64,000 nucleotides of DNA from assembly GCA_020746835.1 (NCBI GenBank), contig JAGPNK010000033.1:124001-188000 (forward strand), given 5' to 3'. How positions within the stretch are numbered: the first letter of the stretch is position 1; the number at the start of each line of letters is the position of its first letter. The stretch is from Stachybotrys elegans. Its lineage: Eukaryota; Ascomycota; Sordariomycetes; Hypocreales; Stachybotryaceae. Below are positions 46,829-57,129 of this stretch, in pieces. The notes beneath the pieces were generated by a model. The model had not been told where the DNA came from. It worked only from the letters and a program-made list of their open reading frames with translations, and did no database searches. The position numbers were made by a program, and so were the translations under genes.

Positions 46829-48286
46829 TCAGCAGTCCGTTGTACCGCCCGTTCCCATGATGGGTGGAATTGGCATCAATGCCGGGTCATTTACTGACTC
46901 GTATCCAAAATCAACAAAGTTCCGCCTGAGAGCGTTGCAGCTTGTGCAGCGCTCGTTTTGTGTCAACCAGAAGAAGTCCTTGACTTGATGGATCTCGAAG
47001 ACGTGCTCCGCTGTGTCGTGCGTCAGCCAGCCCGCATGACCCAGAGAAAACGCCACCGTGCAGGTACTCACTGTTATACGCCCTTAGAGTGCCTGCATCC
47101 TGTCGGCCCAAGCCGCAGGTGGTAGGGCTGGAGCAGGGACCGACCTGCATTGGGCAGCCGAGCAAGGAGTGAAGCACGTCGATGTATTTCCCGTGGGGGA
47201 CGTGGCCCAGCTGGAAGAAATTTGTGTTCCTCGTCATCTCTCCAAGGCCAGGGTATTCGGGCACAGATGAAGGCAACGCCTCCATCTCCTCCTGCTCCCC
47301 ATCGCCGTCGACGTCCGGCGTGGACTGGCTGGTAGAGGGATAAGAAGGGCTTCGCCAAGCAAAGAGATGATCAGGACACAAGTCCACTGGCGTCTGTCGA
47401 TTACCGTATAGCCTTCCATAGAGGCCTCCGACGACTGCAATGTTTTGTGGTCTTCTGTTCCTCTTGGTGAGATGACCGCCTCCATCACCCCGGGCGTCGG
47501 ACTCGGACTCATCCCCGCCGCCTTCCCACTCCAAGTAGGATCGACTGTCTAGCAAGGACCTACGTTCCACTTGTGCTATACCCGTTGCCCAGGCTCGGCA
47601 GGCCTGGCAGGTTGACATGGAAGTGCTACTAGTAGTGTAGGAGGTTTGCTACTTACCATGGTAGGGAGAGGTTGCGTTACGGGCGGCTCGGGGGGCGGCC
47701 GGACGCCTGGCGGGAAGAATGGCGGTGGATCGATGGGTATGTATGGGATAGCCGGTTCTATGATGCGCCATCAGGTAATTCCACCTGCAAATATTAACAG
47801 CCGTATCGCGTTCCCGCCTGAATCTGTAGTGGTGATCGCCGTCGACGTCTCAAGCGTCGCATACTCGGGTATCGTAGTCGACACAAACGACGCAGTGATG
47901 GGGGAGCCTTACAGTCGTCGTGAGATATGCTACCGTCTGCTCGGTCGAGGTCGGAATGCCAGCTGTCGTGGAGCTGGCAGAGGCCGAAACATCCCTCGTC
48001 GTGGTGATGGTGGGCGGCGGCACATAGCTGGCGAAGAAGCCGTAATCCTCGTAGAGGACCACTCCGTTTCGGCCTCCGCATATCTCGGTGGAATTTCCAG
48101 AGCAGCGGAGATGGCATTCATCTCCTTGAGAGAGGTTCGCCGACATTTCGTCACCAAACCAACATGTGCTATACGAGAACGCGAGACATCAGCATCACGG
48201 CTCCCCCTTTGCCCGAATATTTATACTCACTTCCCCTCTCCAACAGCCATGAATCGGAATCCCGCGCCAGCTTCCGCACACAGCCC
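46829..48286 (-). CDS. WSC-domain protein, uncharacterised; 5' end and internal splices unresolved
   Basis: Minus-strand coding segments that appear to form one secreted-type protein. First is most of a WSC carbohydrate-binding domain, joined across an intron at 48169-48230 (GFRFMAVGEGNTCWFGDEM, then CHLRCSGNSTEICGG). Then come a Ser/Thr linker, a Pro-rich stretch near 47650-47760, and a region at about 47590-46829 with SRSYLEWE, NTNFFQLGH and CSSPTTCGLG. An intron at 47011-47071 would give RAYNTEHVFEIHQVKDFF, reminiscent of C-terminal regions of fungal GH18-like proteins. An in-frame stop at 48287-48289 precedes the first WSC residues, and I could not find an exon supplying the start or signal peptide. 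The joins between 47900 and 47600 are also unclear. It may be a complex gene or a decaying one. Confidence 0.45.
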
Positions 48287-48836
48287 TTACTTATAAATTA
48301 CGGAGGGCGGAGTTCAGGTTGCCATCTACCATCTACCGAGGCATGAAAGGTAAGCTTGATTCAGCCGGGAGTTATATATGATCAAGTCATACGGAGCCCC
48401 CGGGCACTGAACCCCATACCGTTGTAGCACGGTGAGCATGACGTATAAGCTGCATCCTTCGATACCAGGCTGACCTAAGAAGTCGAGGCTTAGAGCTATG
48501 CCATCTGACCAATTCTGATTCTGTTTGCATAGGAACGGTCGTGGTGGCTGCGAGGAGAGCTCCCTGACAATATCAGATGCATAGAGAATTGGTAGGAAGA
48601 ATCCCATGGGGTCGGAAGCTGGCATTGGCGTTGGGCGTCAAGCAACCACAATTTTCTCGACATGTGTCACAACAGTATGTGGTTGTTACATATTATATCG
48701 CTTATCTGCACCCATTTGTGGTTAATGGCGATCACGTGCATGAATGAATCCTAATCTATACTCGGTCCGTTCAGCTCTGTCTTCCACGCTTCCCCTCCTT
48801 TACCGCGTCATCACAACGCGTAAACAGTCCAACACC
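48287..48836. other. Divergent region, possible missing 5' exons of the WSC gene
   Basis: About 550 bases. A 99-codon minus-strand frame (48625-48326) is open but does not look like the missing WSC N-terminus. Promoter of the F-box gene. Confidence 0.35.
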
Positions 48837-49823
48837 ATGGCCGCGCCGATACTCTCCTGCCCCACGGAAGTGTTGCACTATATCATTTCCTCACTAAATC
48901 CATTTGATGTGGAAGCCGTCGCCAAAACTTTCAATAGGACGCTGTTCAATGTGGCCTGCCCAATCTTGCTGCGACACAAGCCTTGGCTGGACAATGTCAG
49001 GCTCATGACAGGCATCTTCCCGCCCAGGAGATCGGGAGACTTTCTACCGTCCTTTCCTGGTCATGTTCCTGTTCTGGAGCCTCAATGGAGCACATATGAC
49101 AGAGGGATCCCGGGTACAGATTATACATTTGAATCACTCGGTATTAGGCCAGCAACGCAGGAATATGTTGCTTCGTCGCCCCCCGACCTCCGCAGCTGGA
49201 TGCAGCTGGACGGGAGTTTTGATTGGCTGAAGCCCTTGGATGAGCGGATGCAAGACATGTGGGAGGAATACGTTGGTCCGTTTGGTGAGAGTGCTCCAGG
49301 AGCGGATGATGTTGTGAATGGAATCATGGAAATGGCCAAGAAGTTGGACCTAGTCCTTCCTGATGGCTTCGAAACCTTTATGAAGAGCAAAGAGCTCCAC
49401 TACCGCATCCCTAGCTGCATGTCTTGGTATTTCGAGCTTGCCCCCATTGCAAAAGCTCCAAAGGCGCTGGACGGTGGCGCAGGGGGATACGTGGTCAAAT
49501 TTCACATTGACCAACAGTCGTTCGCCTATTCATATATCTATCTGCACCCTTCAGGCGGCCATTGCGTGTTTGTATCGAGAGTGGATTGGTGCGAAGAGCC
49601 TGATGCAGATCTGTCCCCCTCAAGCCAAGACGAGAGAAGACCACAAAGCCAGGAGGAAGGGGAGCAGGAGGAGGTGGCAGATGAATTGGCTGTGAGTCTG
49701 CATAGCCTGAGTTTCGAGGAGTATCTGGCTACGGTGTATTACGAGCAGCTTCTGTGGTATGGGGTGGAGCCTTTTGATGGTCTCAAGGCCTATGTCGCAC
49801 ATGTCTATCGACCGCGGCAATGA
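48837..49823 (+). CDS. F-box-like protein, unknown target
   Basis: Single exon, 328 aa from the ATG at 48837, which has a good AACACCATGG context and directly precedes an F-box-like segment (SCPTEVLHYIISSLNPFDVEAVAKTFN, described here in parts: SCPTEVLHYI and SLNPFDVEAVAKTFN). An earlier in-frame ATG at 48744 would add 31 residues. The remainder has no clear repeats; an acidic Gln/Glu-rich stretch lies near residues 265-285. F-box proteins connect substrates to SCF ubiquitin ligases. No substrate-binding domain is recognisable. Confidence 0.65.
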   Translation: MAAPILSCPTEVLHYIISSLNPFDVEAVAKTFNRTLFNVACPILLRHKPWLDNVRLMTGIFPPRRSGDFLPSFPGHVPVLEPQWSTYDRGIPGTDYTFESLGIRPATQEYVASSPPDLRSWMQLDGSFDWLKPLDERMQDMWEEYVGPFGESAPGADDVVNGIMEMAKKLDLVLPDGFETFMKSKELHYRIPSCMSWYFELAPIAKAPKALDGGAGGYVVKFHIDQQSFAYSYIYLHPSGGHCVFVSRVDWCEEPDADLSPSSQDERRPQSQEEGEQEEVADELAVSLHSLSFEEYLATVYYEQLLWYGVEPFDGLKAYVAHVYRPRQ

Positions 49824-50332
49824 TGCGATATGACGGCCTTGACAACTGTCCGGTAGCTGGTAGAATAACAGGTAGGTGCCAAGTCTCACCGGACACTAGG
49901 AATACAGATCGCCGCCGTGCAGAGTTGACTCAAGATATCCTGGTCGACAACTCACGCCACAATGTGATTAAAAATACGAGTGTATGGAAGGAATTGCGCC
50001 GAACACAACTCGTTTATGCAGGGGCAGCATCCCATCTTGGCAATTTTGATTAGGTTCATGCAAGCTCTTGGTCCCTCGGAGTACCCCGCGACATGGTTCG
50101 TGATGGGAAAGGTCAGGCGGGTCGGCGCGGTTTTGCAGCACAATCTAGGAAGGTCAAAGCAATAAAGATCACGGACACGGCAAGGGTTAAACGTCAGCCT
50201 ATACACCAAGTATTGCCAAGCAGGACAAGCCGTAGTCTGAAAACAGGTATAAAGATTGGACGGGACACGCATGTAATCAGGCCTCGCATCACTTTGCGTC
50301 TCTGCACCACCTTGTCAAGCGCATCGTTCATC
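49824..50332. other. Intergenic, subtilisin promoter
   Basis: About 510 bases. A TATA-like box (TATAAAG at 50248-50254) lies 79 bp before the subtilisin ATG. No gene seen. Confidence 0.5.
50248..50254 (+). promoter_or_regulatory. TATA-like box for the subtilisin gene
   Basis: TATAAAG, 79 bp upstream of the ATG at 50333. Confidence 0.5.
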
Positions 50333-51578
50333 ATGTTCCAGTCTGCCGTGCTCCGGGCCCTTGCTGCCCTTGTCGGCGTCGCTGCCGCTCTGCCTGCTAG
50401 CGCCGGCACCGAAGCCCCCATCAAGTACCTGGTCTCGCTGAAGAAGTCGGCCGACGTCGAACTCGAGACTCATACTCAATGGGTCTCGGAGGTGCACAGG
50501 CGCAACCTGGCTCGCCGGGACGATGCCCCTGCCGGAGTCGAGGAGACGTTTAGTTACCCCGGCTTCCAGGGATACACTGGAACCTTTGACAGCGAGACGG
50601 TTGAGATGATCCGGGCCAACCCGAACGTATGTGGCAGCAGTTGTCCAGTACAGCTTGAGGGAACGTCTTGGCTAACAGACTCGGCAGGTCTCTGCTATCG
50701 AAGAAGATGTCGTCATCACAGTTGCTACCGTGGTGACGCAGGCCAGCCCGCCGTGGGGTCTGTCGGCCATCTCGAATGCCAACCCTCCTTCGGCCAGCGC
50801 CGGATACCACTACGACGACAGCGCGGGCGAGGGGACCTTTATCTACGTCATCGACTCTGGCATACTGGTGCAGCACGAGGACTTTGAGGGCCGAGCCGAG
50901 GTAGGCTGGCGGTCGGGTCAAGCGACCGACTACCGGCACGGCACCTACGTGGCCAGCATCGCGGGCGGTAGGCAATGGGGTGTGGCCAAGAAGGCCACCA
51001 TCATCGACGTGCAGGCCTTGGGGAGCACCACGGGCACGTCGAGCGATATCCTCGCCTCCATCAACTGGGTCGCCAACGACATCAGCGCCAAGAGGCGCGT
51101 CGGGCGCGCCATTGTCAACATGTCGCTGGGGGCGTCGGGCTCGCCTCAGGTCCTGGTGCAGGCGCTGCAGGCGCTCATCAACAACGGTGTCACGGTCGTC
51201 GCGGCGGCGGGCAACGAGGGCCGGGATGCATCGACAAGCTGGCCGGCCAACATGGCCGACACCATCACGGTGGCGGCGACGAGCAGCAACTACCGGCGAT
51301 GGGGGCCGTCCAACTTTGGAACCGCCGTCGATCTGTTTGCGCCGGGCGACCTGGTGCCCGGCGCCGGCTCCGCCTCCACGACGGCCACCTACATCAACAG
51401 CGGCACGTCCATGGCCGCTCCCCACGTCGCCGGTGTGATTGCCTACCTCACGGCGCTGGAGCGTACCCGGACTCCCTCGGAGAACAGTGCCAGGGTCAAG
51501 GAGCTGGCGGTGAGGGGGCTGATTAGCGATCTTCGCGGCAGTCCCAACCTGTTTCTCTACAACGGCGTGGGGAGGTAG
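50333..51578 (+). CDS. Secreted subtilisin-like serine protease (S8, proteinase K type)
   Basis: About 394 aa from exons 50333-50626 and 50688-51578; the 61-bp intron starts GTATGT. A signal peptide (about residues 1-20) is followed by an I9-type inhibitor pro-domain (IKYLVSLKK; FQGYTGTFDSETVEMIRANP; AIEEDVVI). The mature peptidase has the triad Asp in YVIDSGI, His in RHGTYVASIAGG and Ser in SGTSMAAPHVAG, plus the oxyanion Asn in AAAGNEG. Family enzymes are broad-specificity extracellular endopeptidases. Length and layout are normal. Confidence 0.95.
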
Positions 51579-51893
51579 ACGGATAATAATGACAAGGGAG
51601 GGAGGGGTGTTTGACGAAGCGTGAAAATTAATAAATAATATCTCTTTGCAATATGTTATATGGATCAATTCAGCCCACTAAGCACCATAGGAGGCGCCTT
51701 CCTTTTGGTGGCTTAGTGGTGCTACGTTCTACACAATACATGTACAAGTTTGTAGCGAAATTACAGCGCCCCACTGACCGCCCCAGCCACTCCACCAAAA
51801 GCCCTACATGCCGCCACACTAAAACCACCATCACCAACTCCCGAAACCCGCCCTCGACACGCATCAGAAAAATTCGCAAAAAAATAAACAAGG
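51579..51893. other. Intergenic between protease and tRNA
   Basis: About 315 bases, containing the protease 3' flank and the poly-T terminator of the minus-strand tRNA gene. Confidence 0.5.
51878..51888 (-). terminator. RNA polymerase III terminator of the tRNA gene
   Basis: On the minus strand the sequence just after the tRNA 3' end runs TTTATTTTTTT, a typical pol III stop signal. Confidence 0.8.
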
Positions 51894-51982
51894 GGTCTGG
51901 CCGGGGATTGAACCCGGGACCTCTCGCATGCGTGCTACAGGGTTGTCCCTAAGCGAGAATCATACCACTAGACCACCAGACC
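51894..51982 (-). tRNA. tRNA-Pro (anticodon AGG) with an 18-nt intron
   Basis: On the minus strand GGTCTGG at the 5' end pairs with CCAGACC at the 3' end (acceptor stem). The A-box TGGTCTAGTGG and B-box GGTTCAATCCC are present. The anticodon stem CTCGC/GCGAG encloses TTAGGG, giving anticodon AGG. About 18 bases sit between loop position 37 and the T before the 3' anticodon strand: a canonical-position tRNA intron. The intron contains ACCCT, complementary to the anticodon region, as expected for the pre-tRNA fold. Confidence 0.93.
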
Positions 51983-52054
51983 GCGGTGCAGTTGGGATCC
52001 CAACTGATGGAGGGGGCCGCTGCTAATTGGGGTATGTTTGGGCGGGCGAGGCGG

Positions 52055-52680
52055 CTATGGCTCGTCGAGTCGTCGGCTCTTGTGGTCGAGTCCTTCCCAC
52101 TTTGGCTTGCCGTCGGGAATGTCGACGACTCGCTGGCCGTAGAAGATGTGGTGGCTGGATAGTCAGTAGGTGAGGGTGGAACTTGCAGGTGTGCATGCAT
52201 ACTTGACTTGGAACTTGCTTCTGGCCTCTGGGCTGTCGAATCTGATCAGGCTGGGGAACAGCAGGACCATGTTGCGCCCTTCATCCAGTATCAGTGTGCC
52301 GCAGAACGAGCAGCGCAGCTTACACGGCAGCGAGTAGGCGTTGTCTCGGGTTGACGACGAGTAGAAGGATATGTTGTTTATGGATTCCTTTGTAAATGCC
52401 ACGGATGCTTTCGAAAAGATGGCTGCATGCTGAAACGAGGCGCCTACTTTCGTCAATGGTCTGTCCAGCGCAGGGCAGTGACGGAGTCCCTGACCAACGT
52501 ACCGTGGATGATTTGACAGCCGCGACAGTGGCAGAACTTGGAGTCGAGCGGCGCATCCGCATCGAGGTGGTATTGGACTCGTCCGCAATGGCAGCTCGCG
52601 CTCAATTGAACAGTAAACGAGTCTCGATCAGAGGCCGGGGTATACGGTGGACGCAAAGTCCAATCATCTGTAGCTGCCAT
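52055..52680 (-). CDS. GFA / CENP-V domain protein (formaldehyde-activating-enzyme-like)
   Basis: About 172 aa from exons 52680-52503, 52443-52203 and 52154-52055 (introns of 59 and 48 bp). The zinc-binding Cys motifs of the GFA fold are complete: CHCGRVQY, FCHCRGCQ and LRCSFCGT. The family is named after a bacterial protein proposed to join glutathione and formaldehyde, but most fungal members have no known role. The ATG at 52680 gives the usual short N-terminus. An in-frame ATG at 52752 would add 24 residues, some basic and hydrophobic. Confidence 0.85.
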
Positions 52681-52940
52681 GGCCTTGACTTTTGGCCGAT
52701 GAAATAAACTCGCTATACGGACACATATGTCGTTGACAATGTTAACAGACATGAAAGGGCGTCATGGCTGGGAGCTGTAGAATCCATGACGCTACAGTCG
52801 TGACGTAATGTTGAACAGCAGTAGAATGAACCCACATCAAAGAGCCTCGAGAGCGGCGTATCGGTCAATGAGACGTGCAACACGCATACTATTTTTGAAG
52901 AAATGGAGACGCAAAAAAGTCCCCCAGAAATGTAGACTGC

Positions 52941-53370
52941 TTACAACCTCGAGTTATACATAACCGTACTACCCGCCTGCTGCAACATGGCGCCCTCGAG
53001 GAGGAACTTGCCAAGCTTGTACGACTCGGCCTCGACCGACGCCGCCTCATACCGCCACCCCACGTACGCGTTGCACTTGACGCAGCGAATGTCGCGGATC
53101 GCATGCCTGCCCGTCGTCATGTCCTTCTGGTATAGGTCCCCAAATCTGACGTTGAAGGCGCTGTGGAAGAGGTACCCCGGCCCCAGGTGACCTGTGAAGT
53201 TCAGCTGTCGCCATTGCGTGTCAGTTCACTGTACGCGTGCGAGCGGCGAGGGCGGGAGTGGGAGGGGAAGGGGGAGGGGGCATGCATACGTAGGCGATTC
53301 TGTCCGACTCACGCACGAGCGGAGTGTCGCACTCCTTGCAGGACCATAGCAGCGTGGCGAGTCCGTCCAT
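52941..53370 (-). CDS. Yippee-like zinc-binding protein
   Basis: About 114 aa, the normal family size. Exon 1 (53370-53290) encodes MDGLATLLWSCKECDTPLV; an 85-bp intron (53205-53289) follows; exon 2 runs to the TAA at 52941. The conserved yippee features are the two CxxC pairs (CKEC and CVKC), GPGYLFHSAFNV, TTGRHAIRDI and YVGWRYEAA...YKLGKFLLE. These small proteins are found in nearly all eukaryotes; their molecular role is not settled. Confidence 0.9.
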
Positions 53371-53576
53371 GGCGAGGCTTTCACGGGCAGTGGCAGAAGA
53401 AGTCAGGGTAGAGAAGCGGGGGAAAGTTCACTGGTTGAGGCCGAGGGTAAGCCTGGCTTTTGAGGCGCAGGGCTAGGAAAAAGAATATCGCCGGTTCCTT
53501 GTATGCTGACTGTATCCCCCTGTCCGCCCTTGTAGCCAGAGCATGGAATGCTTGCAATTCCTAGACACGCACTTGG

Positions 53577-55205
53577 CTATACCTCAAACCCATTCTCAAC
53601 ACATTCGTCCCGCAGCTCCTTCGCCGTAATGACTTGCTCAACCCGGCCGTCGCCCGCCCATTTCGCAACCTCGGACGTCTCCAAGTTCGCCACGCTCGGT
53701 GGCCACCCAGCCCGCGCAGGTCCATTGGCCGGGTCCCGCGCAAACTCCATGTACACGTCCTGCATCCTCTCACTGACGCTGCGCTCAAACTCGCCCGACG
53801 GGCCCTGGATCTCGTGCGTGCCCATAATCATCGGCAGCTCCGCGGTGTGGTACGCGCCCATCCACGGCAGCGGAGAGACGTTGGTGAAGTTGCCGTCGTA
53901 GAGGAAGTGGTACGTCGTGGCGCCTGCTTCGCTCCGCAACCGTACGTCTCGCAGAGTCGTGCACTGAAGCCCGAGTTTGAAGCCTAGAGCAGCGGCAGCC
54001 AATGTCGCGGGTACTTCGGTCGCAGTCTCGGTGCCTTCAAACTGCCAAGGCACAATGGCAGCGCCTTCGTTGGTGAGTGTGCCTGTTATTAATGGGATAC
54101 TTGTCGAGTGTTTGGGAAAGCCCTCAAGAATCCGATCACCGTAGCCAGAAAATGTCGTCACGTTATCAATCGGCACCCCGAAGACAAGGTTGTTGTCCGA
54201 AGCACCACCCTCCCCGGGGAGCGCCTGCAAGAACTGTCTCAATTTTGACTCGGGTACGAGCCTCATGCACTGTAGTTCTTCCGAAGGAGAGAGATTTCCG
54301 CATCCCAATTGCCCTGCGACTTGAGTGAAAGTGCTGTAGTCCCCAGGTTGCGCCAGCATGGCTTCGATACCAAACGCATTCCCCGAATCAGCAATGGCAC
54401 CCTTGATGATGGGATCGCGAGCCCACGCAAAGAGATAACTGTCCACCGAGCCTCCTCCAGCGCTCTCTCCCCACAGAGTGATGCGTTCAGGGTCACCGCC
54501 GAAGTGCTCGATGTTGTCTCGCACCCATTCGACGGCCAGTCGCTGGTCGAGGTATGCCAGGTTCAGGTTCTGACCCTCTTCAGCCAGCCCGGCAGCGTTG
54601 GGTAGTCCAAGGAGATTGACACGGTACTGGATATGAACCATTATATGCGCCTGGCTTCTTTGTACCCAATTCGACGAAATCCACCACGGCGTGTTGATGC
54701 CGCCAAGGCTGAGGCCGCCACCATGAACCCAGATCACCACTGGCAACGGCCCATCTTCCGGTACAGCGTCATCAGCTCGAGGGAGGGAGGCTGCCGGCGC
54801 AAAGATTGACAGCCTCAAGCAATCCTCTGTAGTGTTGGAGTAATCTCCGTACTGGAAGTCTGCCTCACGGGCTGGACCGCCAGACAACGAGACGCTACCC
54901 CAGAGAAGGGGAAGGACGTACTGCAGGCAGCCCGGTGGAAGGCTGCTGGCCTTGACAACATCATCTCCTGGATACAACTTGGCAACGGGTGGTGCAAAGC
55001 GTAGATTGCCAGTCGGCGGTTCGGCGAAGGGAATATCCAGGAAAGACGCGACATCTGGCTGCGACTCAGTGAATGTTGGAGCAAAGACACCTGAGCTGGT
55101 ATTTACGTGCAAACAGGAGGGTTTTCCGCCTTCGACGAGGCCCGTCTGCATTAGTGCAGCGAGTGCGGACACTGCAACTCGGGAGGGAAAAGTTGAGGGC
55201 TTCAT
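53577..55205 (-). CDS. Secreted type-B carboxylesterase / lipase
   Basis: Single exon, 542 aa. An N-terminal signal-like segment (about residues 8-25) precedes the alpha/beta-hydrolase fold of the COesterase family. Landmarks are FLDIPFAEPP, the EDCLRLSIFAP block, the oxyanion HGGG, the nucleophile in GESAGGG, the acid in TLTNEG and the His in MGAYHTAELP. Paired Cys suit a secreted enzyme. The substrate could be short-chain esters, feruloyl or lipid esters. Confidence 0.92.
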   Translation of the reverse strand: MKPSTFPSRVAVSALAALMQTGLVEGGKPSCLHVNTSSGVFAPTFTESQPDVASFLDIPFAEPPTGNLRFAPPVAKLYPGDDVVKASSLPPGCLQYVLPLLWGSVSLSGGPAREADFQYGDYSNTTEDCLRLSIFAPAASLPRADDAVPEDGPLPVVIWVHGGGLSLGGINTPWWISSNWVQRSQAHIMVHIQYRVNLLGLPNAAGLAEEGQNLNLAYLDQRLAVEWVRDNIEHFGGDPERITLWGESAGGGSVDSYLFAWARDPIIKGAIADSGNAFGIEAMLAQPGDYSTFTQVAGQLGCGNLSPSEELQCMRLVPESKLRQFLQALPGEGGASDNNLVFGVPIDNVTTFSGYGDRILEGFPKHSTSIPLITGTLTNEGAAIVPWQFEGTETATEVPATLAAAALGFKLGLQCTTLRDVRLRSEAGATTYHFLYDGNFTNVSPLPWMGAYHTAELPMIMGTHEIQGPSGEFERSVSERMQDVYMEFARDPANGPARAGWPPSVANLETSEVAKWAGDGRVEQVITAKELRDECVENGFEV

Positions 55206-55682
55206 GCTGGTATGCTGTTCAAGTGACTGTTGATGTCACGAGGACAAAGCACGCCACTTTGTCGAGACTATATAACAATTATACAACATCAGAGGCTCTT
55301 TTAGGAATTCAGTTGCATTTCTAATCACAATCACCAGAGCCTGGTTAGTTGTTCCTTTGAAAGGGAGTTTGGGGCTTATGTCCGACTGACCAGGGCAAGA
55401 TTTACACCTCCCCATATTCTCACCATTCTCACCATTCGCATGATTCGCGTACTCGCATTTCTCGCTCGCACAAACCGCTTGCTCGGAGTTGCTCGCATAC
55501 TTCAACGGAAAGTCCGCAATCTGCGGTCTTACTGGACGCCTGTCATTCTGATTTATAATACGAAGCTGCGTCCGTCATCAAATCATCCCCATACTTCTGC
55601 TCTCGTCCAACTTGTTGATCATGGTGGAGACTTGAGATGCTGGTGGCGGGCATCTCTAGGAGACATGGGACGGTTGTGATTC
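55206..55682. other. Intergenic, no gene seen
   Basis: About 475 bases, including CATT-rich low-complexity sequence near 55420-55445. Carboxylesterase promoter. Confidence 0.5.
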
Positions 55683-56528
55683 TTATGTTTCAACCAACAT
55701 ATGAATCAGATAGACCGGCTCATCTAACTCATCACCTTGCTTCCGCCTCTCCAACTCGCGTATTCGCGCTGCGGATCTCGCTAGCATCATCTCAGTAACC
55801 TTCTGGTGATGCTTTTCACGCTCGGCTATGCTCAGGGGAGCTGCGAAAACTGGCTTCCGGTGCCACCAAACCCACTCTTCCTTCTTGCCAATAATCAACG
55901 GTCCATAGCCGAAATGTAGAATTGCCAGTTCCGTCTCAGGCGGCCACGTCGTATCATTGTCAAGTTTGCCCAGGACATACACGATCGTCTCGCGCATGTC
56001 CATGAGCCATGGGTGCACGGCGGAGACGTACTCGTGGACCGTAAGAAATTCGCTACTCGCTGTCACTTCAAGCCGAATATCTTTGTACCGTGGCCGCAGA
56101 GGTCCTTGCGTATCGATACAACCCCGATTTAGCTCGACCCAAAGCTCCTCCCAATCGCTAAGGCATCTGATCCAGACAGTGAGGTGGGTGGTCTGGGGCT
56201 CCAGGAGAGACTCTTGCGAGACAGGGTGCCAGCTTGAGGGCAGGTCATCGATGGCAGGGCGAAATTAGGGTTCCAGGACGGCATCGGGGTCGTAATAGCG
56301 GCCTGGCGCGACCTGGATCGCGCTCTCGAGAGGGCCATCGAGCATCCACAAGAGCCTCTTGCTGGCTGTTGATGGTTCTCTGACTATATATGTATAATTT
56401 GAGATGGCCGATATTTCCGAGATCCCGGGCATGCCATTGACAACGCAGAGGCCGGTTGTGTTCATGATCAGAGATCGTATATATGGGTCTGTTTGTAATG
56501 AGGTAAGATGGAGGTGAAGTGAGGTCAT
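55683..56528 (-). pseudogene. Hypothetical protein gene interrupted by an in-frame TAA
   Basis: A minus-strand frame from the ATG at 56528 runs to a TAA at 56265-56267, then continues without any other stop to 55683 (282 codons in all). Residues on both sides look coding: ALESAIQVAPGRYYDPD-type sequence before, and WIRCLSDWEELWVELNRG, DIRLEVTASSEFLTVHEYV and ERKHHQK-like sequence after. I found no intron that removes the stop and keeps the frame. Options are a nonsense mutation, a sequencing error, or two separate short genes. I do not recognise the family; it has no signal peptide or membrane segment. Confidence 0.45.
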
Positions 56529-57129
56529 ACGCGACGGAGGCAGAAAAGTACTCAAATATGACCATGCAATTACGGTGGCTGGAAAACTTTGACATCCGCC
56601 GCAGCCACAAGCTTTTCTTAATCGAATTTTCTAACCAATTGTTATCTATTGGTCTGATATCGTCTTTATCGTCAGAGGGGGCCTCCTCAAAGTCACTAGT
56701 CTGTATCCCATTGGGGCACACGAACGGGAAATCCCACATAGAGAAACGCTACGCTAGGAATCCACACTTTAAAATTAACTTGACTTTGCAGAGTCTAGCC
56801 TTGTGGTTTTGCAGCCTTACGCTAGTCAGAGGTATAAGGCCTTGGTCACTAGGCAATATTGGCGCTGGGATCAGAGTTGAAAGATGGGTTGAGGGTAGCG
56901 GACTGGGCGAGCCACAAGAGCCAGAGCCCAGGTTGTCGATGGCTACGACGTTGCGATCCTCCCCTGGACTAACTAATACCCCAGTGGTACCGCACGCTAG
57001 ATCACAGGGACTCGGTGGAAGCCTCTCACATAAGTTGGTATTAGTGCCTTAACACACAGTAGTGATACTTCCTATCAGAGATTGAAGTGATCTGAGAAAT
57101 TGGTTGAGTTATCCCAACTTCAGTGTGTT
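56529..57129. other. Intergenic, no gene supported
   Basis: About 600 bases. A plus-strand frame at 56519-57052 is antisense to the upstream part of the interrupted gene and has no recognisable domain. Confidence 0.4.

Noticed and set aside
50550..51668. 372-codon minus-strand frame opposite the subtilisin
   Set aside because: Arg/Gly/His-rich antisense frame typical of GC-rich coding DNA; the S8 gene on the plus strand is certain.
51949..52200. Minus-strand frame over the tRNA and the GFA gene end
   Set aside because: It overlaps a clear tRNA and the last GFA exon in another frame.
52055..52680. GFA-domain gene as part of the betaine cluster (formaldehyde disposal)
   Set aside because: Demethylation releases formaldehyde and the family name fits, but the gene is about 17 kb away and most fungal members have no shown formaldehyde role.
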